Below are positions 1 through 5,358 of a stretch of 6,702 nucleotides of DNA, piece after piece. A program made the position numbers and the translations under genes. Numbering within the stretch: position 1 is the first letter of the stretch; each line of letters begins with the position of its first letter. Below the pieces are notes generated by a model. It saw only the letters and a program-made list of their open reading frames with translations. It did no database searches and was not told the origin of the DNA. Source of the stretch: Acidimicrobiia bacterium (GTDB lineage: Bacteria > Actinomycetota > Acidimicrobiia > Acidimicrobiales > JACDCH01); the NCBI GenBank assembly GCA_013694495.1, contig JACDCH010000526.1, forward strand, positions 1 to 6,702. Direction: 5' to 3'.

Positions 1-1
1 C

Positions 2-1504
2 CCCTCGGCCCGGCGGCGCCGGCGCGGCGGCCGTGGTCGCGGCGGTGCCGGCAACAGCGGCGGCAACAGCGGTTTGGGCGGTGGCGGGAGCCGGTCCACC
101 GCCCGTCCCGTCGAGTCGGCGCCCTACGACGCGCCGATCGACCTCGACGACGACGAGTTCGCGAAGCGGCGGGGCCGGGAGCGGAAGGGCCGCCCGGTCG
201 GTCGCTACCTCATGTGCGTGCACGTGCAGCGCGAGCCCGACGAGCACGGCGTGCTCCAGCACGTCGCCACCCAGATCGCCGTCCTGGAGGGCCGGTCACT
301 CACCGAGCACTACGTGAGCCGCCCGTCCGACGACGTCAGCCAGATCCACGGCAACGTGTACCTGGGCAAGGTCCAGAACGTGTTGCCGGGCATGGAGGCG
401 GCCTTCGTCGACATCGGCACCCCGAAGAACGCGGTGCTGTACCGGGGCGACGTGCAGTACGACAAGGAGGACATCGAGGCGGGCACGAAGGGCGAGCCCA
501 AGATCGAGCAGATCCTCAAGGCCCGCCAGACGATCCTGTGCCAGGTCACGAAGAACCCGATCGCCCACAAGGGCGCCCGGCTCACCCAGGAGGTCTCGCT
601 GCCGGGGCGGTTCGTCGTGCTCATCCCGAACAGCTCCACCTACGGCATCTCGAAGCGCCTGCCCGACGACGAGCGCAAGCGGCTTCGCGCCGTGCTCGAC
701 AAGGTCAAGCCGGCCCAGCACGGCGTCATCGTCCGGACCGCCGCCGAAGGCGTCACCAGCGAGGAGCTCGAGCGCGATGTCACCCGGCTGCTGAAGCAGT
801 GGGCGCAGATCACCGACCTCGCCCAGCGGAGCCAGGCGCCGACGCTGCTCTACCGGGAGCCCGAGATGGGCCTGCGGATCATCCGCGAGGAGTTCAACGC
901 CGAGTTCCGGGGCGTCGTGATCGACGACCGCGAGCTCTACGAGGAGGTCAGGGACTACGTCGGCTTCATCAGCCCGGCGCTGGCCGAGCGGGTGGAGTTC
1001 TACGACCCCGAGGCCGAGCCTCTACCGCTGTACGAGCGCAACCACATCCACGAGCAGCTGCACAAGGCGCTCGACCGCAAGGTGTGGCTGCCCTCGGGCG
1101 GGTCGCTGATCATCGAGCACACCGAGGCGCTCACGGTCATCGACATCAACACCGGCAAGAACGTGGGCACCTCGAGCCTCGAGGAGACGGTGTTCCGCAA
1201 CAACATGGAGGCCGCCGACGAGATCGCCCGTCAGCTCCGCCTGCGCGACATCGGCGGGATCATCGTGATCGACTACATCGACATGGAGGTCCGCGACAAC
1301 CGGGAGCAGGTCATCCGCCGGTTCCGCGACGCGCTGGCCCGCGACAAGACCCGCACCCAGGTGTTCGACATCTCCGAGCTCGGGCTGGTGGAGATGACCC
1401 GCAAGCGCATCGGCGAGGGCCTGCTCGAGAGCTTCGCCCAGCGCTGCCCGCACTGCGACGGGCGGGGCGTCCAGATCGACCACCACCTGCTCGGCGGGGA
1501 GTGA
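2..1504 (+). CDS. rne: Ribonuclease E/G family endoribonuclease (5' end outside window)
   Basis: Single-strand-specific endoribonuclease of mRNA decay and rRNA/tRNA processing. The frame is open from the left edge, so the true start lies upstream; 500 residues are visible. Numbered from the first visible codon, residues 1-40 are an Arg/Gly/Ser-rich disordered stretch and residues 45-66 an acidic then basic linker. The S1 RNA-binding domain follows (HGNVYLGKVQNVLPGMEAAF, about 116-135). The DNase I-like catalytic part carries VIDIN (Asp381, Asn383) and VIDYIDM (Asp424). The 43-residue spacing of the two Asp matches E. coli RNase E Asp303/Asp346. The zinc-link CPHCDGRG (Cys482, Cys485) is present. 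Only about a dozen residues follow it, so the RNase E small domain and any long C-terminal scaffold are absent. An internal TTG at 74 could be taken for a start, but the coding frame continues upstream of it. The rne versus rng symbol is uncertain; the family call is very secure. Confidence 0.96.
   Translation, partial: PSARRRRRGGRGRGGAGNSGGNSGLGGGGSRSTARPVESAPYDAPIDLDDDEFAKRRGRERKGRPVGRYLMCVHVQREPDEHGVLQHVATQIAVLEGRSLTEHYVSRPSDDVSQIHGNVYLGKVQNVLPGMEAAFVDIGTPKNAVLYRGDVQYDKEDIEAGTKGEPKIEQILKARQTILCQVTKNPIAHKGARLTQEVSLPGRFVVLIPNSSTYGISKRLPDDERKRLRAVLDKVKPAQHGVIVRTAAEGVTSEELERDVTRLLKQWAQITDLAQRSQAPTLLYREPEMGLRIIREEFNAEFRGVVIDDRELYEEVRDYVGFISPALAERVEFYDPEAEPLPLYERNHIHEQLHKALDRKVWLPSGGSLIIEHTEALTVIDINTGKNVGTSSLEETVFRNNMEAADEIARQLRLRDIGGIIVIDYIDMEVRDNREQVIRRFRDALARDKTRTQVFDISELGLVEMTRKRIGEGLLESFAQRCPHCDGRGVQIDHHLLGGE
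50..73 (+). repeat. Two-copy 12-bp tandem repeat in the RNase E/G N-terminal extension
   Basis: Bases 50-61 (GGCAACAGCGGC) and 62-73 (GGCAACAGCGGT) are direct adjacent copies differing at the last base. They are in frame and encode GNSG twice. They sit in the Arg/Gly-rich disordered extension, just after a run of Arg and Gly codons (residues 4-16 of the visible protein). The array is probably prone to length change between strains by slippage. Confidence 0.85.
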
Positions 1505-1518
1505 GGGGCGAGGCCGTG
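1503..1518 (+). promoter_or_regulatory. Shine-Dalgarno deciding the GTG start of the DUF1707 gene
   Basis: GAGGGG at 1503-1508 lies 7 bases before the GTG at 1516-1518, a good ribosome-binding distance. The competing in-frame GTG at 1501 overlaps the RNase stop as GTGA. Its only purine run (GGGGAG, 1496-1501) reaches into the codon itself, so 1516 is the better start. Confidence 0.6.
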
Positions 1519-1929
1519 GCCGTCGAGAAGTGGGACGTCAGGGTGGGCGACCAGGAGCGCGAGGCGTGCGTCGAGGACCTGCGTACGCACTTCGCCGTCG
1601 GCCGGCTCACGCTGGACGAGTTCGAGGAGCGCACGACGAGCGCCCTGGCGGCTCGCGTCCAGGCCGACCTGGCCAACCTGACCGCCGACCTGCCGGCCCT
1701 CCGACGAGCGCCGAGCGGGGCGCCCGTCCGCCAGCTGACCCCGCGCCAACTGGACAACTGGGACATCGCGTTCCGGATCCACGTCGGCATCTGGGCAGTG
1801 CTGTCGTTGTTCTTCGTGCTGCTGGGGGTCGTGACGTGGGGCGCCTGGCCCGTGTACCCGATCCTCGGCATCGGGGTGACGGTCGGCATCCACGCGGCGA
1901 TCCGGGCGGCGGTCCGACCCCCGTCTTGA
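1516..1929 (+). CDS. DUF1707 domain / 2TM domain small membrane protein
   Basis: A 137-residue protein with two recognisable parts. Residues 7-60 match the actinobacterial DUF1707 (SHOCT-like) pattern: VRVGDQERE, then DLRTHFAVGRLTLDEFEERT, then ALAARVQADLANLTADLP. This is a short helical module found at the N-terminus of many actinobacterial membrane proteins. Residues 61-80 are a linker. Residues 88-107 and 111-129 form two membrane helices joined by a tight WGAW turn, as in the 2TM domain family. The DUF1707 part should face the cytoplasm. The molecular function is not known; such modules are thought to mediate contacts or regulation. The GTG start was chosen on its Shine-Dalgarno. The gene begins 11 bases after the RNase E/G stop, so the two are probably co-transcribed. 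Its stop codon lies within the -35 element of the rplU promoter. Confidence 0.88.
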   Translation: MAVEKWDVRVGDQEREACVEDLRTHFAVGRLTLDEFEERTTSALAARVQADLANLTADLPALRRAPSGAPVRQLTPRQLDNWDIAFRIHVGIWAVLSLFFVLLGVVTWGAWPVYPILGIGVTVGIHAAIRAAVRPPS

Positions 1930-1965
1930 GCCCTGCGGCGGCCACCGGGTAGCTTCTCCGACCCT
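1926..1965 (+). promoter_or_regulatory. rplU-rpmA promoter, near-leaderless
   Basis: TTGAGC at 1926-1931 (four of six consensus -35 bases) and TAGCTT at 1950-1955 (TANNNT -10 type) are separated by 18 bases. The rplU ATG begins only 10 bases after the -10 hexamer, so the transcript would have a leader of about 0-5 bases. No Shine-Dalgarno is present in 1956-1965, which agrees with leaderless translation. The -35 overlaps the DUF1707 stop codon. The start point is predicted, not measured. Confidence 0.65.
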
Positions 1966-2289
1966 ATGTATGCAGTGATCGCCACGGGCGGGAAGCAGAC
2001 CAGGGTCGCGCCGGGCGACACCATCGAGGTCGAGCTCCTCGGCGTGGACGAGGGGACCGACGTCACGTTCCGGCCGGTGCTCGTCGTCGACGGCGACTCC
2101 GTGCTCGCCGGCGCCGACCTCGCCGGGGCCTCCGTGGCCGGCCGGGTCGTGGGTCGCAGCAAGGGCCCCAAGATCGACGGCATGAAGTACAAGAACAAGA
2201 CGAACTCACGTCGTCGCTTCGGCCACCGCCAGCACTACGACCGCGTGGAGATCACCGGCATCAGCACGTCCGACGAGAAGCAGGGCTAG
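1966..2289 (+). CDS. rplU: 50S ribosomal protein L21 (bL21)
   Basis: A structural protein of the large ribosomal subunit that binds 23S rRNA. The 107-residue product starts MYAVIATGGKQTRVAPGDTI, the strongly conserved L21 N-terminus. It has the basic, rRNA-binding C-terminal signature KYKNKTNSRRRFGHRQHYD (about residues 73-91), followed by VEITGI. The usual length is about 100-105 residues, so this is full length with a short tail. The ATG is fixed by the conserved N-terminus and by the -10 element just upstream. It is followed after 10 bases by rpmA, the near-universal partner gene. Only 2 of its first 40 codons end in A or T, in line with a highly expressed gene in a GC-rich genome. Confidence 0.98.
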   Translation: MYAVIATGGKQTRVAPGDTIEVELLGVDEGTDVTFRPVLVVDGDSVLAGADLAGASVAGRVVGRSKGPKIDGMKYKNKTNSRRRFGHRQHYDRVEITGISTSDEKQG

Positions 2290-2293
2290 GGAG
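2288..2293 (+). promoter_or_regulatory. rpmA ribosome-binding site
   Basis: AGGGAG overlaps the rplU TAG stop (2287-2289) and lies 6 bases before the rpmA ATG. It gives the second gene of the transcript a conventional Shine-Dalgarno, in contrast with the leaderless first gene. Confidence 0.8.
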
Positions 2294-2299
2294 CACGAC

Positions 2300-2563
2300 A
2301 TGTCGAAGACCAAGGGCGCCGGCTCCACCAAGAACGGGCGCGACTCCGCCGCCCAGCGCCTCGGCGTGAAGGTGTACGACGGCACCGTCGTCACCGCCGG
2401 ATCGATCATCGTGCGCCAGCGCGGCACCCGCTTCCACCCCGGCGAGAACGTCGGCCGCGGCGGCGACGACACGCTCTTCGCCACCGCTCCCGGCTCGGTG
2501 AAGTTCGGCAACCGCAAGGGCCGCAAGGTCGTCGACATCCTCCCGGTGGCCGACGCCGTCTAG
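2300..2563 (+). CDS. rpmA: 50S ribosomal protein L27 (bL27)
   Basis: A large-subunit protein whose flexible N-terminus reaches the peptidyl-transferase centre. The product has 87 residues, normal for the family. It shows the L27 hallmarks: the N-terminal segment MSKTKGAGSTKNGRDS, then RLGVKVYDG and GSIIVRQRGTRFHPGENVG (about residues 35-53), then DDTLFAT and GSVKFGNRKGRK. The N-terminus starts directly with the mature form and lacks the cleavable extension known from Firmicutes, so no processing protease is needed. It is co-transcribed with rplU. Obg, the usual next gene, is displaced to 6463. No convincing terminator follows: GCCC (2567-2570) and GGGC (2581-2584) could form only a weak 4-bp stem. 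Confidence 0.98.
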   Translation: MSKTKGAGSTKNGRDSAAQRLGVKVYDGTVVTAGSIIVRQRGTRFHPGENVGRGGDDTLFATAPGSVKFGNRKGRKVVDILPVADAV

Positions 2564-2691
2564 CGAGCCCACCCTGGTGAGGGCAAGACGCAGTCGACCT
2601 CGCCGTCGAATATCGCCCCCACTTTGGTTTAGTCGCGGGCTCCTGGTGCCGATCAGCACGTAGAGCGGTCTCCCGAGAGAGTGGGCCTTTG
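2564..2691 (+). other. Non-coding region between rpmA and the tadE-like gene, with a possibly structured leader
   Basis: No coding sequence is supported in these 128 bases, which are less GC-rich than the flanking genes around 2610-2635. There are two small hairpin candidates. The first is GCTC (2639-2642) with GAGC (2663-2666), enclosing GTGC (2646-2649) with GCAC (2656-2659) around loop CGATCA, with a 3x3 internal loop. The second is TCTC (2669-2672) with GAGA (2677-2680) around loop CCGA. The second would cover part of GAGAGAG (2675-2681), the only Shine-Dalgarno-like stretch before the tadE-like start. No known riboswitch class is recognised, and no TANNNT -10 of the kind seen at rplU and obg is found. 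Short stems like these can arise by chance in GC-rich DNA. Confidence 0.35.
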
Positions 2692-3303
2692 GTGAATCAT
2701 CCTCACACGAGCGCGGGCGCGCAGAGGGAAGGCCGACCGGCCGCAGCCGAACGGGGCCATCATCAGCAACGCACGGGCGCCCGCCCGTTCCGGGCGCGCT
2801 CGTCATCCGCGGGCCGCCAGCGCGGCGCAGTCCTCATCGAGTTCGCGATCGTCGCGCCGCTCCTCTTCGCGTTGTTGCTCGCATTGATCACCGGGGGACT
2901 GACCCTCTCCCGCAAGAACTCGGTCACGAACGCCACTCGCGAGGGATCCCGCCTGGGAGCGACCGCTCCAAGATCGAGCTCGTGGGCCACTGACGTTCGC
3001 GACCGAGTTCGAAGCATCGCTGGCGGCGACCTCACGGATGCTCAGATCTGCGTGCAGCTCGTGACCAGCAGCAACGTTCTCGCCTCAGGCGCAGGCTCCA
3101 ATGTGCTCGGCTCCGAGTGTTCCGTGATTCCCGCGCCCGCCCTGCCTGCAGGCATCGCGGGCACGACCCAATGCGTCGTGAAGGTATGGGTGCACCGCAC
3201 GTCGGCGTTCGAGGCCGTAGTCGCAAGCCGGATCGTCAACCTCGACGCGTTCGCCGTGTCCCGCTTCGAGCGCGGAATCGGAGCGGCATGCGCGTCGTCC
3301 TGA
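2692..3303 (+). CDS. TadE-like pseudopilin-type membrane protein
   Basis: A member of the TadE-like family, minor pilin-like parts of the Flp/Tad (type IVc) pilus assembly system. The 203-residue product has a basic, His/Arg-rich cytoplasmic tail (1-44), then RGAVLIEFAIVAPLLFALLL. There Gly45 is followed by Glu50-Phe51 at +5/+6 of the G|xxxxEF prepilin-peptidase site. One membrane helix spans about 46-70. NATREGSR (80-87) matches the conserved AREGAR motif. The remaining ~115 residues would be extracytoplasmic and hold four Cys (120, 143, 161, 200). GTG 2692 is chosen over the adjacent TTG 2689; both are usable, and no later in-frame start precedes the helix. It overlaps the next gene by 16 bases. 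A/T-ending codons are commoner here (14 of 40 counted at 2935-3054) than in the ribosomal genes. The family is secure; the specific role is inferred. Confidence 0.88.
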   Translation: MNHPHTSAGAQREGRPAAAERGHHQQRTGARPFRARSSSAGRQRGAVLIEFAIVAPLLFALLLALITGGLTLSRKNSVTNATREGSRLGATAPRSSSWATDVRDRVRSIAGGDLTDAQICVQLVTSSNVLASGAGSNVLGSECSVIPAPALPAGIAGTTQCVVKVWVHRTSAFEAVVASRIVNLDAFAVSRFERGIGAACASS

Positions 3304-5294
3304 GCCGGCGACCGCGTCGTTGCGGGTCGGAGCACGGGGTCGTCCTCGTCATGGCGGCCGTTGCGATGGTGGCGATCCTGCTCATCGTGGCAATCGTCAT
3401 CGACTTTGGTTTCGTCCGGTTCACCCGGCAGGACTCGAAACGATCCGCCGACACTGCCGTGGCTGCCGGACTGCAGGATCTCGCGTCGGACGGGGTTGCC
3501 CGTCCGTGGCGAGGCGTCTGCACCGCCCTTCAATTCCTGCAGTCGAACCGGCCGGAGCTCACCTTCACGCTGTCGTATCGCAACGGCTCCGGGGCACCGA
3601 TCGCCGAGGCGAACCCCTGTATCGTCGGCTCCACAAGCCGGACGACCGAGTGCGTGGCGAGCACGCCATCCTCCTGGGCATGGATCAGGGCTACGGCCGG
3701 GAACTTCGTGGCCGACATCAAATCGGGCTACCTCACGCCGGATCCGGCCTTCGCGGAGGACGCCGCCGCCTACGCCGGCGACAACGGCGTGGCCATCCGC
3801 GGGTCCTGCGACCAGCTGGCCGTGATCATCGCCGACACCGACCCCGTGTACTTCGGCACAGTCGCCGGAGCGACGTCCTACCCCACGACGATCCGATCGG
3901 TCGGGCGGGTCACGCTCGGCAGCGAGGGACAAGGGGTCCCCGCCTTCCTCATGCTGGAGCGGAAGCGGTGCGACGTCCTCTCCGAGGCCGTCGGCACCGG
4001 TGGTGGTCAGGGCATCATCGTCGATCCGGCGACGCCCACCGATCCCGGGATCATCCATGTCGACAGCAGCGCGTCGCCGGCGACGGGGTGCAACGGCAAC
4101 AACGGCCCCGCCGGTTGGGCGGTGTACAGCTCCGGCATCGGCGGCGGCCCCGGCATCGTGGCCAACCCGGCGGGCAGCGTGCCGGGCATCATCGCCATCC
4201 ACGCCCTCGAGATCGGTACGCCTCCCGCGGCCTACCCCTCCTCGACCGCAACGGGCGTGTCGCCCACGCCGACCACCGGTGCCGTCGTCTCCCGGGCGCC
4301 GGTCGACGAGAAGTACAACCCGACCAGCAGCCCGACGATCTCGGACCTCCACCGCAACGCCTATCTCCTCGCCACCCGGACGACCGCCCCGGACGCGACG
4401 TGGACGACCCTCACCTGCGGCGACAACAACGGCGTCTTCACCGCCACGAAGATCTTCGTGAATTGCCCCGGCGGCTTCAGCCCCGACACCCTCACGTTCT
4501 CATCTGCCACGCAGGTCGTCTTCAACGGACCGGTGCAGATCTCGAACAACAAGTCTCTGTTCATGCCCGCGGCCCAGCAAGTGATCGTGGGCGGGAGCAG
4601 CAGCCAGGGCCTCGAGGTCAAGGGCGGTCGACTCGGCATCAACAGCACGGCGTTCCTGGACACCGATGCCGGCGTCGGTGCCGCGTGCGTGGGCCGCGAG
4701 GGCCCGGGGGCAGGCGGGTCCAACACGAACACCACCCGCTTGGTGATCTTCGGCGGATCGTCGACGCCGGGGGCGCTCGACATCTCCGGCCGGGCGGCGC
4801 TCTGCCAGACGTTCGTGTACCTGGCCGGGCCGAAGGTGTCCTCGAACCAGACCTACGCGCGTCAAGCGGTGACGAACGGCACCTACGACCCGAGTTGCAC
4901 GTCCGATCGTCCGTGCGCAGCGGACTCGACGACGAGCCCGGCGAACGCCAGACAGAACGCGCACCTCGTCGTCAGCGGGTTCGTGCGGTGGTCGGCCCCC
5001 AACCAGTCGAGCACGCAGCCGGCCGCCGGGGCGGCTGGCATCGAGGACCTCGCCTTCTGGACCGAGACCGACACGCTGAGCCAGGTCAAGTCGGGGGGCC
5101 AGGTCGAGGCGTTCGGGGTGTTCTTCCTGCCGAATGGCCGGCTGGAGATGCGCTCGCCGGCTTCCGCCACGCCGCGAGACGCGCAGTTCATCTCTCGCAC
5201 CCTGAGGCTCGTCCAGGGAACGCTGCGCATGAAGCCGACCCCGGGCAACAACGTCCAGATCCCCGTCATCCGCGCCATAGCCCTCGTCCGCTGA
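3288..5294 (+). CDS. TadG-like Flp pilus-associated protein with large Cys-rich extracytoplasmic domain
   Basis: 668 residues. The N-terminus matches the putative Flp pilus-assembly TadE/G-like module. A short basic segment (1-16) precedes the hydrophobic helix 17-38 (GVVLVMAAVAMVAILLIVAI), then VIDFG, then QDSKRSADTAVAAGLQDLAS (48-67), the usual AADAAALAGA-type segment. Unlike the upstream protein there is Met rather than Glu at +5 after Gly17, so prepilin-type cleavage is doubtful. The rest (about 68-668) should be extracytoplasmic. It has 12 Cys (78 to 543), a duplicated Gly/Pro/Ile motif (238-258 and 285-305), a Ser/Thr/Pro linker (310-350) and a beta-rich C-terminal part with short hydrophobic strands (400-500, 600-668). 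The ATG at 3288 has GGAG at 3280-3283 and lies inside the 3' end of the tadE-like gene, indicating translational coupling. No enzymatic motif is seen. An adhesin or pilus-surface role is an inference. Confidence 0.85.
   Translation: MRVVLSRRPRRCGSEHGVVLVMAAVAMVAILLIVAIVIDFGFVRFTRQDSKRSADTAVAAGLQDLASDGVARPWRGVCTALQFLQSNRPELTFTLSYRNGSGAPIAEANPCIVGSTSRTTECVASTPSSWAWIRATAGNFVADIKSGYLTPDPAFAEDAAAYAGDNGVAIRGSCDQLAVIIADTDPVYFGTVAGATSYPTTIRSVGRVTLGSEGQGVPAFLMLERKRCDVLSEAVGTGGGQGIIVDPATPTDPGIIHVDSSASPATGCNGNNGPAGWAVYSSGIGGGPGIVANPAGSVPGIIAIHALEIGTPPAAYPSSTATGVSPTPTTGAVVSRAPVDEKYNPTSSPTISDLHRNAYLLATRTTAPDATWTTLTCGDNNGVFTATKIFVNCPGGFSPDTLTFSSATQVVFNGPVQISNNKSLFMPAAQQVIVGGSSSQGLEVKGGRLGINSTAFLDTDAGVGAACVGREGPGAGGSNTNTTRLVIFGGSSTPGALDISGRAALCQTFVYLAGPKVSSNQTYARQAVTNGTYDPSCTSDRPCAADSTTSPANARQNAHLVVSGFVRWSAPNQSSTQPAAGAAGIEDLAFWTETDTLSQVKSGGQVEAFGVFFLPNGRLEMRSPASATPRDAQFISRTLRLVQGTLRMKPTPGNNVQIPVIRAIALVR
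3999..4205 (+). repeat. Diverged internal repeat encoded in the TadG-like gene
   Basis: Residues 238-258 (GGGQGIIVDPATPTDPGIIH plus V) and 285-305 (GGGPGIVANPAGSVPGIIAI plus H) share the pattern GGGxGI(I/V)xxPA...PGII, spaced 47 residues apart. A Cys/Asn/Gly-rich segment (CNGNNGPAGW, 268-277) lies between them. The pattern is visible at protein level only; the DNA copies have diverged. It suggests two turns of a repetitive beta structure. Confidence 0.6.
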
Positions 5295-5316
5295 GGCCAT
5301 GCCATGAGCAGTGGCC
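5295..5316 (+). terminator. Hairpin after the TadG-like stop, candidate terminator between convergent genes
   Basis: GGCCATGC (5295-5302), a five-base loop CATGA, then GCA-G-TGGCC (5308-5316) form an 8-bp stem with one bulged G (5311). It starts on the base after the TGA stop. No T-run follows on either strand, as is common for actinobacterial terminators. It sits in the 64-base gap between the tad-like pair and the convergent dipeptidase gene, so it could act in both directions. Confidence 0.45.
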
Positions 5317-5358
5317 CCTCCACCCTCGAACTGCCCTCATCGTCGCGCCCGCGGTGGG

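Noticed and set aside
214..1515. Upstream extension of the DUF1707 frame across the RNase E/G gene
   Set aside because: The extension reads as Arg/Pro/Gly-rich nonsense, and the recognisable DUF1707 domain begins only after 1516, where a Shine-Dalgarno and GTG are present.
2564..2691. Possible tRNA or known riboswitch in the rpmA to tadE gap
   Set aside because: No cloverleaf arrangement or T-loop consensus is seen, and the bases do not match the cyclic-di-GMP riboswitch core that might be expected near pilus genes.
3042..4352. A 436-codon minus-strand open frame antisense to the tad-like genes
   Set aside because: Low-complexity Arg/Gly/Asp composition, no motif and no start signal. It is best explained as a shadow of the coding strand.
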